Positions 18,363-27,303 of a stretch of DNA of 64,000 nt are shown piece by piece; within the stretch, counting starts at the first letter, position 1; every line of letters begins with the position of its first letter. The position numbers and the translations under genes were made by a program. This DNA is from Veillonella atypica KON. Its GTDB lineage: Bacteria; Bacillota; Negativicutes; Veillonellales; Veillonellaceae. The stretch covers positions 62,001 to 126,000 of the forward strand of contig NZ_PPDE01000008.1 of NCBI RefSeq assembly GCF_002959915.1, written 5' to 3'. The notes beneath the pieces were generated by a model that saw nothing but the letters and a program-made list of their open reading frames with translations, had not been told where the DNA came from and searched no databases.

Positions 18363-19410
18363 TACGGTTGTTGAACGAGACATACAAGAAATTATAGGTG
18401 ATTCTCATATATTTAAGGCGTTTCAGGATAAGACAATACTTGTAACAGGTGCTACAGGTTTAATAGGCTCTATGGTGGCTCGTTCATTAGTAGCCGCCAA
18501 TGATGCCTACCATCTTTCATTACATGTCATATGCCATGTGCGCAATATAGAAAAGGCACATTCTATGTTTGGAGATATTCTAAATTCACAAGCAATCACA
18601 TTTGTTGATAGGCCATTAGATTCTCTAACTGTAGCATGTGACTATATTATGCATGGGGCTGCCCCTACAAAATCTAAATATTTTGTAGAACATCCGGTGG
18701 ATACGATTCGTACATCAATACATGGTACGGAACGTATGTTAGAACTGGGAAAAGAACAGCGGATTTTAGGTATGGTATATCTATCGAGCATGGAACAGTA
18801 TGGTATACCTTATGAATCTGGTCAAGTTATGACGGAGGATCGCATTGGGTATTTAGATCATCTAAACGTTCGTAGTTCCTATTCTGAAAGTAAGCGTATG
18901 TGCGAATGTTATTGTAAATCCTATGCTGTTGAATTTGGTGTTCCTGTTAAAATCGCTCGCCTTGCGCAGACGTTCGGCGCTGGGGTGCCGTTAGATGATA
19001 ATCGGGTGTTTATGCAGTTCACCCAACATGCCTTGGATGGTCGTGATATTATCCTTCATACTAAGGGCGATTCCATGTCCAACTTCTGCTATATTACGGA
19101 TGCAGTGCGGGCCATTATTATTTTGATGACCCAAGGTGATATGGGCGAAGCTTATAATGTGTGCCATGACGAGGAAACTCGTAGTATTGCTAGTATTGCC
19201 AATTTAGTAGCGTGCCATGTGGGGGGCGATAAAGTTTCTGTTGTCTTTGATATACCTGAAATTGTGTCCTCCTTTGGATATGCGCCTACAGTTCATATGT
19301 TTTTAAATTCTAGGAAGATGCGCAATCTATCATGGGAACCAAAGGTAACAATGAAAGACGCATATATACGTTTAGCCGAATATATCACAGAGGAGCGTCA
19401 AAATGGGTAA
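18343..19410 (+). CDS. NAD-dependent epimerase/dehydratase (extended SDR)
   Basis: The protein has about 355 residues, with the Rossmann motif TGATGLIGS near 35-43 and catalytic YSESK near 184-188, so it is an extended SDR likely to be active. It may oxidise or reduce the sugar or polyol that the adjacent IspD-like protein activates (inference). The start is uncertain: GTG at 18343 and GTG at 18349 both lie inside the end of the preceding gene, and the best Shine-Dalgarno (GGAGG, 18345-18349) would instead serve an ATT at 18358. It overlaps the next gene by eight bases. Confidence 0.82.
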   Translation: MEVRAINTVVERDIQEIIGDSHIFKAFQDKTILVTGATGLIGSMVARSLVAANDAYHLSLHVICHVRNIEKAHSMFGDILNSQAITFVDRPLDSLTVACDYIMHGAAPTKSKYFVEHPVDTIRTSIHGTERMLELGKEQRILGMVYLSSMEQYGIPYESGQVMTEDRIGYLDHLNVRSSYSESKRMCECYCKSYAVEFGVPVKIARLAQTFGAGVPLDDNRVFMQFTQHALDGRDIILHTKGDSMSNFCYITDAVRAIIILMTQGDMGEAYNVCHDEETRSIASIANLVACHVGGDKVSVVFDIPEIVSSFGYAPTVHMFLNSRKMRNLSWEPKVTMKDAYIRLAEYITEERQNG

Positions 19411-20470
19411 AGAAATTATTATTGTTACTATTTCCCTTGGAAATGATGGTGCTGAACGTATTTTAACAGAATTGGCTCGCCAATGGCATCATGATGGACA
19501 CGAGATTACAGTGATTCAAACAAGTCCCAATCGCTATGGCACCGAATATGCATTGCCAGAAGGTATAGAGCAAATTCAAATACATACGACCAGTTCCAAT
19601 AAGATTCTTCGATTTTTACAAGAAATTAAAGCACTTATTGGCATATTAAAACAACGTCCTAATGCAACGTGTTTATCATTTCTGAGTGCGTCCAGTTTTA
19701 TATTAGCTATTAGTTCGTGGTTTGTGAAAAATCGCATGGTATTTTCTGAACGAAATAATCCGCGTAAGGTGCCTGTCGGCAAACATCAACAAATGCTTCG
19801 AAACTTTGCATTTCGATTTGCTGATGCTATAGTATTTCAAACTGAAGATGCGAAATCATATTTCTCTAAGTCTATACAAAGCCGTGGGCATATCATTCCG
19901 AATCCGATTAATGGCAATTTACCAGAACCTTACGAAGGGGAACGTGAAAAGATTATTGTAACCGCGTGTCGATTACATCCGCAAAAGAATTTACCTATGA
20001 TGATCAATGCATTTAGCATGTTGGCAAATGAGTTTAAGGATTATAAACTTGTCATTTATGGTCAAGGTGTCCTAGAGGATGAACTTCGTCAACAAATTGC
20101 AAATTTAGGATTAACAGACAGAGTTCTTTTACCGGGGTTCGCAACTAACATCTTGGAACAAGAGCGACCATGTACAATGTTTGTGTCATCGTCTGACTTT
20201 GAAGGCATATCTAACTCTATGTTAGAAGCTATGGGAATGGGGCTACCTGTAGTTGTTACAGATTGTCCGGTAGGCGGTGCGCGTATGGTTATTCAAGATG
20301 GGGTCAATGGATTACTAGTGCCTGTAGGGGATACGAAAACGATGTATGAAAAAATGAAATCCATCTTAGCAAGTCCTGAGTTGGCTAAACGTATATCTGT
20401 TGAAGCAATCAAGGTGCGAGATACATTCCCACTAAGTAAAATTGCTAAACGTTGGATTGATATTTTATAG
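19403..20470 (+). CDS. Glycosyltransferase family 4
   Basis: This 355-residue protein has a GT-B fold. The N-terminal half opens with a Gly-rich acceptor loop (ISLGNDGAERILTELA). The C-terminal half contains VTACRLHPQKNL, LPGFATN and the nucleotide-binding ExxxxSNSMLEAMGMGLPVV pattern of GT4 retaining enzymes. It should add one sugar of the repeat unit on the cytoplasmic face. The ATG overlaps the end of the SDR gene by eight bases, with GAGGAG just upstream. Donor and linkage are not predictable from sequence alone. Confidence 0.92.
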   Translation: MGKEIIIVTISLGNDGAERILTELARQWHHDGHEITVIQTSPNRYGTEYALPEGIEQIQIHTTSSNKILRFLQEIKALIGILKQRPNATCLSFLSASSFILAISSWFVKNRMVFSERNNPRKVPVGKHQQMLRNFAFRFADAIVFQTEDAKSYFSKSIQSRGHIIPNPINGNLPEPYEGEREKIIVTACRLHPQKNLPMMINAFSMLANEFKDYKLVIYGQGVLEDELRQQIANLGLTDRVLLPGFATNILEQERPCTMFVSSSDFEGISNSMLEAMGMGLPVVVTDCPVGGARMVIQDGVNGLLVPVGDTKTMYEKMKSILASPELAKRISVEAIKVRDTFPLSKIAKRWIDIL

Positions 20471-20517
20471 AAAAATTAGTGTTGTGATGTACATATATTG
20501 AGAGAAGAGGGACAGTA

Positions 20518-21789
20518 TTGAAGTTAAATATTACGACCATATCTAATCGTCTTATATGGTTTATAACATTAGTATTTCTTGTACTTTCATTGACCATATC
20601 GTTCGCCCTCGGCGATGCAGATTACGGTGCCTATGTGCTATTCGTATGCTTGTTTGGATTAATACTATGTTATCTCGTACGAGACCAGGGGCGAATTACA
20701 GTGTCATTTACATGGATGCATATGTATATGCTACTATTCATAGGCGTTTGCTATCTTAGTTCTCTAAATGCTCTTGATCCATCTGTAGCCATGAGTAGAA
20801 GCTTTGATATTGTAAAAATATTTTGTATGCTCATTGTTTTGTATATGTGCTTTCAGCGAGAAAAATCAGTTGATTCCTTATTGAAAATCGGCATGTGGAC
20901 AGGATATATTGTCTGTTTCTATACGGTGTATTACTATGGGCTCGATTATTTTATCAATGTTCTTTCATCATCGGCTCGTATAGCAAATGACGCATTAAAT
21001 GCAAATACAGTAGGACTATTAGGTGCCAATGCTATTGTAATGACCGTGTATTATATGATGTACGATAAACCGCGATGGTGGAACATCATAGCATTACCAA
21101 CATTAGGTATATTGGCGGCTACAGGTAGTCGGAAAGCATTGGTATTTGTCGTTATAGGTATCGTTTTATTATTCGTATTCAAAAGCTTTCGTAGTAAAAA
21201 TATTGTTAATTCCTTAGCTAAATTAGTAGCTTATTTGAGCATACTAATTATTGCTTTTATAGGTATATTACAGCTACCTATTTTTAGTGAAGTATTAGAA
21301 CGTATGAGTTCCATGGTAGATGCTTTCACAGGCACTGGTGGGGATTCTTCTGCTATTGTTCGCATGGCCTTAGTCGATATTGGTTGGGATTTATTTCATC
21401 AGTCTCCAATTATAGGCGTTGGGATTAATAATCCTGCGGTATATACATACTCTATTTTCGGTCGAGAAAATTACTACCTTCACAATAATTACATTGAATT
21501 ACTGGCGGGTACTGGTGTTATAGGTGTGGTCACATACTACTCCATGTATGCCTATCTCGTTTATAACATGATACGATATCATGATTTTCACAGCAATGAA
21601 TATGTCATGGTATTTATATTACTTATGTCTCAATTAGTTATGGATATGGGTTTGGTTTCTTATGAAAGTAAAAGTACTTACTTTTATATGATGTTATTTT
21701 TTATAGAAGTTCAGATTTTACGGGCTAAAAGGAAGAAATTACATGAACATACAAACAATCTTGACCAAGGGAAAGCGGTTCATCTCTGA
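20518..21789 (+). CDS. O-antigen/capsule polymerase (Wzy-like)
   Basis: The 423-residue membrane protein has roughly 10-12 hydrophobic segments. The large periplasmic loop near residues 265-340 contains the HNNYIELLAGTGVIG motif of the Wzy/O-antigen ligase family. Wzy joins lipid-linked repeat units in the periplasm. The start is TTG at 20518, behind AGAAGAGGGA. The final 47 bases overlap the next gene in another frame, an unusually long overlap for this operon. It is the only polymerase candidate in the locus. Confidence 0.85.
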   Translation: MKLNITTISNRLIWFITLVFLVLSLTISFALGDADYGAYVLFVCLFGLILCYLVRDQGRITVSFTWMHMYMLLFIGVCYLSSLNALDPSVAMSRSFDIVKIFCMLIVLYMCFQREKSVDSLLKIGMWTGYIVCFYTVYYYGLDYFINVLSSSARIANDALNANTVGLLGANAIVMTVYYMMYDKPRWWNIIALPTLGILAATGSRKALVFVVIGIVLLFVFKSFRSKNIVNSLAKLVAYLSILIIAFIGILQLPIFSEVLERMSSMVDAFTGTGGDSSAIVRMALVDIGWDLFHQSPIIGVGINNPAVYTYSIFGRENYYLHNNYIELLAGTGVIGVVTYYSMYAYLVYNMIRYHDFHSNEYVMVFILLMSQLVMDMGLVSYESKSTYFYMMLFFIEVQILRAKRKKLHEHTNNLDQGKAVHL

Positions 21790-22675
21790 TCCTTATTACC
21801 GTTTACGGGTGATGATAAAAATGGGTGCTTATGATTCCTTAAGCGATGAAGCGTTTCTACGAAGGATATTTCCTCAATATATGGGATATCCATTAAATTT
21901 AGATAATCCACAGACCTTTAGTGAAAAGATGCAGTGGATGAAATTATATGATCGTAAATCCATATATACTACTATGGTTGATAAGTATGAGGCTAAAAAG
22001 TATTTAGCTGATAGGATTGACTCAAAGTACATCATTCCTACTTTAGGTGTATGGGATTCTTTTAATGAAATTGATTTTGATGCATTACCGAATCAGTTTG
22101 TACTAAAATGCACTCATGACAGTGGTGGTATTGTAATTTGTAAAGATAAGTCTAAGTTTGATAAAGAAGGAGCACGTCAAATTATTAATAAATCTTTACA
22201 GCGTGATTTTTATCTTATAGCTCGTGAATGGCCCTATAAAAATGTACGTCGCCGTATTTTAGCAGAAGAGTATATAGATGAGTTAGGGAATGCAGATTTA
22301 TTAGACTATAAGATGTATTCCTTTCACGGAGAACCAAAGCTAACTGTAGTTTGTTCTGAACGATTTTCTAAAGGTGGAACACGTATGAACTATTATGATG
22401 AGGATTGGAATTATATTAATCTTTCCGTTCTTCATTATGAGCCCTCTAACAAAACATTTGAAAAACCGCCACACTATGAAGAAATGAGATCATTATGCAA
22501 ACAATTATCTAAGGATTTTCCGTTTTTACGGGTTGATTTTTATGACGTGAATGATCATCTTTATATTGGAGAATTAACATTGTATCCTGGCGCAGGATTT
22601 ATAAAGATGGAACCAATGGAGTTTGATTACGAAATGGGAGAGTGGTTACATCTTGAAGGTATACATCGGAGCTGA
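21743..22675 (+). CDS. TupA-like ATP-grasp protein
   Basis: This 310-residue cytoplasmic protein matches the TupA-like ATP-grasp family found in capsule and teichuronopeptide loci. It has PLNLDNPQTFSEKMQWMKLYDR at about 46-67, FVLKCTHDSGG with a nucleotide-binding lysine, and the C-terminal LRVDFYDVNDHLYIGELTLYPGAG with metal-binding acidic residues. TupA adds glutamate or another amino acid to uronic acids. UDP-glucose dehydrogenase and a UDP-glucuronate epimerase lie downstream, so amidation of a uronic acid is plausible (inference). AGGAAG precedes the ATG. Confidence 0.85.
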   Translation: MNIQTILTKGKRFISDPYYRLRVMIKMGAYDSLSDEAFLRRIFPQYMGYPLNLDNPQTFSEKMQWMKLYDRKSIYTTMVDKYEAKKYLADRIDSKYIIPTLGVWDSFNEIDFDALPNQFVLKCTHDSGGIVICKDKSKFDKEGARQIINKSLQRDFYLIAREWPYKNVRRRILAEEYIDELGNADLLDYKMYSFHGEPKLTVVCSERFSKGGTRMNYYDEDWNYINLSVLHYEPSNKTFEKPPHYEEMRSLCKQLSKDFPFLRVDFYDVNDHLYIGELTLYPGAGFIKMEPMEFDYEMGEWLHLEGIHRS

Positions 22676-22850
22676 TTTTGTTCCTACAGATATAAATCGT
22701 ATATTATTCGAAAATGGTGATATGGAATCTATAAATTTAAAATCACCTACAAAAACGATTAATGGGTTTACAGCAATACAGAATTATTTGTCATGTGAAG
22801 CGCATCATGAGTTATTTTTACAAGGCTTAAAGAATATAAATCGTAATTAA
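22653..22850 (+). pseudogene. CapA-family fragment with internal deletion
   Basis: A 65-codon frame beginning at TTG 22653 reads LKVYIGADFVPTDINRILF at its start. This is the typical N-terminus of CapA/PgsA-type metallophosphatase-fold proteins that occur beside TupA-like genes. After ESI it jumps to SPTKTINGFTAIQNYLS and QGLKNI, which resemble family elements about 45 residues further on. The conserved NNH motif region reads EAHHE, and the frame then stops. A whole CapA has 300 or more residues. I read it as a gene that lost an internal segment and its C-terminal two-thirds. Translation of this remnant is possible but function unlikely. Confidence 0.6.
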
Positions 22851-22866
22851 ATGGATTTGAATATCA

Positions 22867-24318
22867 ATGGATACTAAAGTTGTAGCTGCTGCTAAGTGGT
22901 CACTTATAACGGAGATCTTAGCAAAGCTTATTACACCAATTACAAATATCATATTGGCGCATATTTTGGCCCCTACAGCATTTGGTATTTTAGCCACTAT
23001 AATGATGGTTATTTCATTTGCGGAAATGTTAGCAGATGCGGGATTCCAGAAATTTCTTGTTCAATACGAATTTGAAAGTGAAGAGGCTAAACAGAAAAGT
23101 GTTAGTGTTGCATTTATTTCAAATATAGTACTAGCTATTGTATTATGGATTGCTATCATTGTCTGCCGTGATGAGTTAGCATCATTGGTTGGCAATGAAG
23201 GATTAGGTATTCCTTTAGCTGTGATGGGGGCTATGTTACCATTGAGTGCATTTAGTAGCATTCAAATGGCAATGTATAGAAGAAATTTTAACTTCAAATT
23301 TCTCTTAAGCATACGAATGATTACTATCATTACTCCTTTGTTCGTATCTATACCAATGGCATTATCAGGTTTTGATTATTGGTCTTTGATTGCTGGGCTT
23401 TTAGTGGCACAACTATTTACAGCTATTGCATTATGTGTGAGACAAGAAAAATTGATATCCATCTATTTTTCGTATCCTATATTTCGTAATATGTTCAGTT
23501 TTAGTGCATGGTCCTTGGCGGAGGCATTCTCTATATGGCTTACGGCATGGGTAGATACCTTCATTATTAGTCATTTTTTGAACGCATATTATCTTGGCGT
23601 TTATAAGATGCCAACAGCTATAGTTACTACTGTTATGGCTATTGCTACATCTTCGATGGCTCCTGTTTTATTCTCTGCTTTATCACGACATCAACATAAT
23701 AAAGAGGAGTTTGAAAAAACATTTTTAACATTTCAACGATATATGGCCTTATTTTTGGTTCCATTAGGTGTTGGTATGTTTGTATATCAAGATTTTATTG
23801 TACAAATTTTATTGGGACCTCAGTGGAAGTTAGCCGGAATAGTGCTAGGATCATGGGCATTAAGCTCATCTCTCGTGACCGCTATTTCATATTTAATATC
23901 TGAAGCATTTCGTGCTAAGGGAATGCCAAATATTTCATTCCTTGCACAGATGTTACATCTCATCGTATTAATTCCGGTTATATACATATGTGTTCAATAT
24001 GATTTCACTACATTTGTCTATGCTCGTTCTATAGTACGGATTCAAATGATTGGTGTACTTTTATATCTCTTAGCTGTGTATGTGAAGATGAATGCGTGGA
24101 GTGTAATTTTTAATATTAAAGCCTATATCATTACCTCCGCCATTGTAGGTATTGGTTCCTATGCTTTGTTGCATTTATATAATAGTATGATTTGGACGAT
24201 TTTCTGTATATGTGTCAGTCTTATTTCGTATCTTGTTGTGTTGTATTTATTTCCAACGGAGAGGGTTGTACTTGCTAAAATATGGGATAGCGCCTTAGCA
24301 CGACTAAGACGTTCCTAA
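22867..24318 (+). CDS. Oligosaccharide flippase (Wzx, PST/MOP family)
   Basis: This 483-residue protein has 12-14 predicted membrane segments and the N-terminal WSLITEILAKLITPITNIILAHIL pattern of polysaccharide flippases, followed by FGILATIMMVISFAEMLADAGF. It moves undecaprenyl-linked repeat units to the outer face of the inner membrane. The start ATG at 22867 has only a weak Shine-Dalgarno (GGATTTGA). Wzx, Wzy and Wzz-like genes all lie in the same operon, defining a Wzx/Wzy-dependent pathway. Confidence 0.9.
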   Translation: MDTKVVAAAKWSLITEILAKLITPITNIILAHILAPTAFGILATIMMVISFAEMLADAGFQKFLVQYEFESEEAKQKSVSVAFISNIVLAIVLWIAIIVCRDELASLVGNEGLGIPLAVMGAMLPLSAFSSIQMAMYRRNFNFKFLLSIRMITIITPLFVSIPMALSGFDYWSLIAGLLVAQLFTAIALCVRQEKLISIYFSYPIFRNMFSFSAWSLAEAFSIWLTAWVDTFIISHFLNAYYLGVYKMPTAIVTTVMAIATSSMAPVLFSALSRHQHNKEEFEKTFLTFQRYMALFLVPLGVGMFVYQDFIVQILLGPQWKLAGIVLGSWALSSSLVTAISYLISEAFRAKGMPNISFLAQMLHLIVLIPVIYICVQYDFTTFVYARSIVRIQMIGVLLYLLAVYVKMNAWSVIFNIKAYIITSAIVGIGSYALLHLYNSMIWTIFCICVSLISYLVVLYLFPTERVVLAKIWDSALARLRRS

Positions 24319-24333
24319 AGGAAAGGACAGACT

Positions 24334-25428
24334 ATGCTTTTACAAAATGTATCATTACATAACAAGGTAATTCTCATTACTGGGGCTGCAGGATTTGTAG
24401 GTGCCAATCTTGTTATGTCGCTTTTTAATAATATTGAAAATAGCCTCATCATAGGTGTTGACTCTGTTAATGATTATTATGATGTGAGTTTAAAGGAGTA
24501 TAGACTTCAACAGATTGTTTCCTCCGTAAAACATGATAATCAATGGATATTCAAAAAAGGGAATATAGCGGATAAAGAGTTTTTACAATCTATTTTTGAT
24601 AGATATAAACCGGATGTAGTTGTGAACTTAGCAGCACAGGCAGGTGTACGCTATTCTATTACGAACCCAGACGCATATATAGAATCAAATATTATTGGCT
24701 TTTACAATATATTAGAATGTTGCCGTCATTCGTATGATAATGGGGCAAAAGGTGTTGAACATCTTGTATATGCATCATCCTCTTCCGTTTATGGTTCTAA
24801 TAAAAAGATTCCTTATTCTACAGATGATCAAGTAGATAATCCTGTGTCCTTATATGCAGCTACAAAGAAATCTAATGAATTATTAGCCTATTCCTATGCT
24901 AAGTTGTATAACATCCCATGTACAGGCCTTCGGTTCTTTACTGTGTATGGCCCAGCAGGGCGTCCTGATATGGCATACTTTGGATTTACTAACACATTGC
25001 GCAAAGGCGAAGTGATTAAAATCTTTAACTATGGTAATTGTAAGCGTGACTTTACTTATATAGATGATATTGTTGAAGGTGTTTATAAGGTTATGCAAGT
25101 AGCTCCTGAACGAAGAAATGGAGCTGATGGATTACCAGTACCACCATATGCAATTTATAATATCGGTAATAATAGTCCTGAAAATCTATTGGACTTTGTG
25201 ACAATATTAGGTGAAGAGTTAATAGGTGCTGGTGTGTTACCAGCAGATTTTAACATGGAGCGCCATAAGGAACTCGTACCGATGCAACCTGGAGATGTGC
25301 CGATTACATATGCTGATACATCTGCATTAGAAACGGATTTTGGGTTTAAACCGAGTACAACACTTCGAGAAGGTTTAAGACGTTTTGCAATATGGTATAA
25401 AGATTTTTATATGAAGGATGGTAAATAA
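24334..25428 (+). CDS. UDP-glucuronate 4-epimerase-like SDR
   Basis: The 364-residue extended SDR has ITGAAGFVGANL at 16-27, SSSSVYG, YAATKKSNE (YxxxK), and the stretch LRFFTVYGPAGRPDMA that is characteristic of UDP-glucuronate 4-epimerases. It would interconvert UDP-glucuronate and UDP-galacturonate in the cytoplasm. The following gene starts at the base after its stop and encodes UDP-glucose dehydrogenase, the supplier of UDP-glucuronate. GGAAAGGA precedes the ATG. Confidence 0.88.
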   Translation: MLLQNVSLHNKVILITGAAGFVGANLVMSLFNNIENSLIIGVDSVNDYYDVSLKEYRLQQIVSSVKHDNQWIFKKGNIADKEFLQSIFDRYKPDVVVNLAAQAGVRYSITNPDAYIESNIIGFYNILECCRHSYDNGAKGVEHLVYASSSSVYGSNKKIPYSTDDQVDNPVSLYAATKKSNELLAYSYAKLYNIPCTGLRFFTVYGPAGRPDMAYFGFTNTLRKGEVIKIFNYGNCKRDFTYIDDIVEGVYKVMQVAPERRNGADGLPVPPYAIYNIGNNSPENLLDFVTILGEELIGAGVLPADFNMERHKELVPMQPGDVPITYADTSALETDFGFKPSTTLREGLRRFAIWYKDFYMKDGK

Positions 25429-26595
25429 ATGAAAATAGCAATAGCTGGTACGGGATATGTTGGCCTTTCAAATGGCGTATTATTAGCACAACATAATGAA
25501 GTGGTTGCACTGGATATCATTCCTGAAAAGGTAGATATGATTAACCGTAAAGAATCACCTATTGTTGATTCAGAGTTGGCCGACTATTTAAAGAATAAGT
25601 CGCTGAATTTTCGTGCTACATTAGATCCTAACGAAGCTTTCACAGGTGCTGAATATGTTATAATTTCTACACCTACCAATTATGATCCACAAAAGAATTT
25701 TTTTGATACATCATCCGTAGAATCTGTTATTAAAACAGTTTTAGATATTAATCCTGATGCGGTTATGATTGTTAAATCTACAGTCCCTGTAGGTTATACA
25801 GAACAGATGCGAGAACGGTTTAATACGAAGAATATAATTTTCTCTCCTGAGTTTTTACGTGAAGGTAAAGCGTTATATGATAATTTATATCCATCTCGTA
25901 TTGTAGTTGGTGAAGATTCGGAACGTGCTCATACGTTTGCTCACTTATTAGCAGAAGGTGCTCTTAAAGATGATATACCTTTATGTTTCACTGGTTCTAC
26001 AGAGGCAGAGGCTATAAAATTGTTTGCTAATACCTATTTAGCATTGCGTGTAGCTTACTTTAATGAACTAGATTCCTATGCAGAGGTGCGTGGATTAAAT
26101 ACGAGTGAGATTATTCATGGCGTATGTTTAGATCCTCGTATTGGGGATTTCTATAATAATCCTTCCTTTGGATATGGCGGGTACTGTTTGCCAAAGGATA
26201 CAAAACAACTATTGGCAAATTACAATGATGTGCCACAAAACCTCATATCTGCCATTGTTGATGCAAATCGTACAAGAAAAGATCACATTGCAGATGCTAT
26301 CATTGGTAAGGATCCTAAGATTGTTGGTATTTATCGATTAACAATGAAAACAAATTCCGATAATTTTAGGGCTTCTGCGGTACAGGGGATCATGAAGCGT
26401 ATTAAGGCAAAGGGGATTGCTGTTGTTGTGTATGAACCAACACTAGATGCTGATGATTTTTTCCACTCACCAGTCATTAGAAATTTTGATGATTTTAAAC
26501 GTGTTAGTGATGTGATTGTAGCCAATCGTTGGGATGATTCCTTGGCCGATGTAAAGGATAAAGTTTATACTAGAGATATTTTTGACCGAGATTAG
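25429..26595 (+). CDS. UDP-glucose 6-dehydrogenase
   Basis: The protein has 388 residues with the dinucleotide-binding start [34 protein letters not shown], and the active-site cysteine in [14 protein letters not shown] near residue 250. It oxidises UDP-glucose to UDP-glucuronate with two NAD. It resembles the short Ugd form (about 390 residues). It is placed immediately after the epimerase, so the two form a uronic-acid branch. Confidence 0.94.
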   Translation: MKIAIAGTGYVGLSNGVLLAQHNEVVALDIIPEKVDMINRKESPIVDSELADYLKNKSLNFRATLDPNEAFTGAEYVIISTPTNYDPQKNFFDTSSVESVIKTVLDINPDAVMIVKSTVPVGYTEQMRERFNTKNIIFSPEFLREGKALYDNLYPSRIVVGEDSERAHTFAHLLAEGALKDDIPLCFTGSTEAEAIKLFANTYLALRVAYFNELDSYAEVRGLNTSEIIHGVCLDPRIGDFYNNPSFGYGGYCLPKDTKQLLANYNDVPQNLISAIVDANRTRKDHIADAIIGKDPKIVGIYRLTMKTNSDNFRASAVQGIMKRIKAKGIAVVVYEPTLDADDFFHSPVIRNFDDFKRVSDVIVANRWDDSLADVKDKVYTRDIFDRD

Positions 26596-26610
26596 TGGCG
26601 GTGATAGTAG

Positions 26611-27057
26611 ATGTTAAAGAAACATTGGATAAGCTTTACTTTAGTTGTTCTCGTTATCCTTTTTATCTGGGATAATTCGCTACAAAATGATATTTCCTCA
26701 GATGGTTTGAGTCTTAAGATGACACAATGGTTGAGTCCGATTCTGTATAAGCTGGGTCTCACCGGTGACATGTGGTCCTTAAATCGCATTGTCCGCAAGA
26801 TGGCGCATGTGTTCGAGTTTGCTGTACTTGGTGGATGTTTGTATGTAGCATTGCATCAATTTAATCGTGAATATGCAGGACTTAAAGTGATTTTTATAGG
26901 ATTAGTTATTGCCGTTATGGATGAATGCTTGCAACTTGCAAGTATTGGTAGACATGCATCGATTCGCGATGTAGCAATCGATACAGCCGGCGTCATCATT
27001 GGTGTTGCTGTCGTACAAGTTATACTGTCTATTTATCAAAGAATACGGCATAGTTAA
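26611..27057 (+). CDS. VanZ-like membrane protein
   Basis: This 148-residue protein has about four hydrophobic segments. The VanZ family core is visible: IVRKMAHVFEFAVLGGCLYVAL, then AVMDECLQLASIGRHASIRDVAIDTAGVIIG. Molecular function of VanZ-like proteins is poorly defined; they are linked to cell-envelope loci and teicoplanin resistance. It is the last gene before the terminator of the polysaccharide operon. The first ATG follows a moderate GGCGGTGA. Confidence 0.82.
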   Translation: MLKKHWISFTLVVLVILFIWDNSLQNDISSDGLSLKMTQWLSPILYKLGLTGDMWSLNRIVRKMAHVFEFAVLGGCLYVALHQFNREYAGLKVIFIGLVIAVMDECLQLASIGRHASIRDVAIDTAGVIIGVAVVQVILSIYQRIRHS

Positions 27058-27080
27058 TAGATGGATTTTAATTAAATATA

Positions 27081-27120
27081 CAAGGCTTCTATGAGTTATT
27101 TATAGGAGCCTTGTTTTTTT
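27081..27120 (+). terminator. Terminator of the polysaccharide operon
   Basis: A 12-bp stem with one G-T pair (27081-27092 with 27102-27113) is followed by seven Ts (27114-27120). Confidence 0.9.
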
Positions 27121-27197
27121 GTGAAAACAAAATGAAATTATTAAATAATCTTTAATTTTAAGCAATCAAATATTATCAAAAGTTTAGGTATAGGTAC

Positions 27198-27226
27198 TTT
27201 TCAAGACATAGATTCATTGGTATAAT
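27198..27226 (+). promoter_or_regulatory. Promoter for the CpsB-like gene
   Basis: A perfect TATAAT at 27221-27226 is preceded by TGG (extended -10). TTTTCA at 27198-27203 stands 17 bp upstream as a weak -35. The gene is therefore expressed apart from the polysaccharide operon. Confidence 0.65.
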
Positions 27227-27303
27227 ATGAATACAAAATGAATTTGAGTAATTAAAGAGATTATATTTAAGAGATTTATATCGAGGTAAGGGGCGATATA
27301 AAG

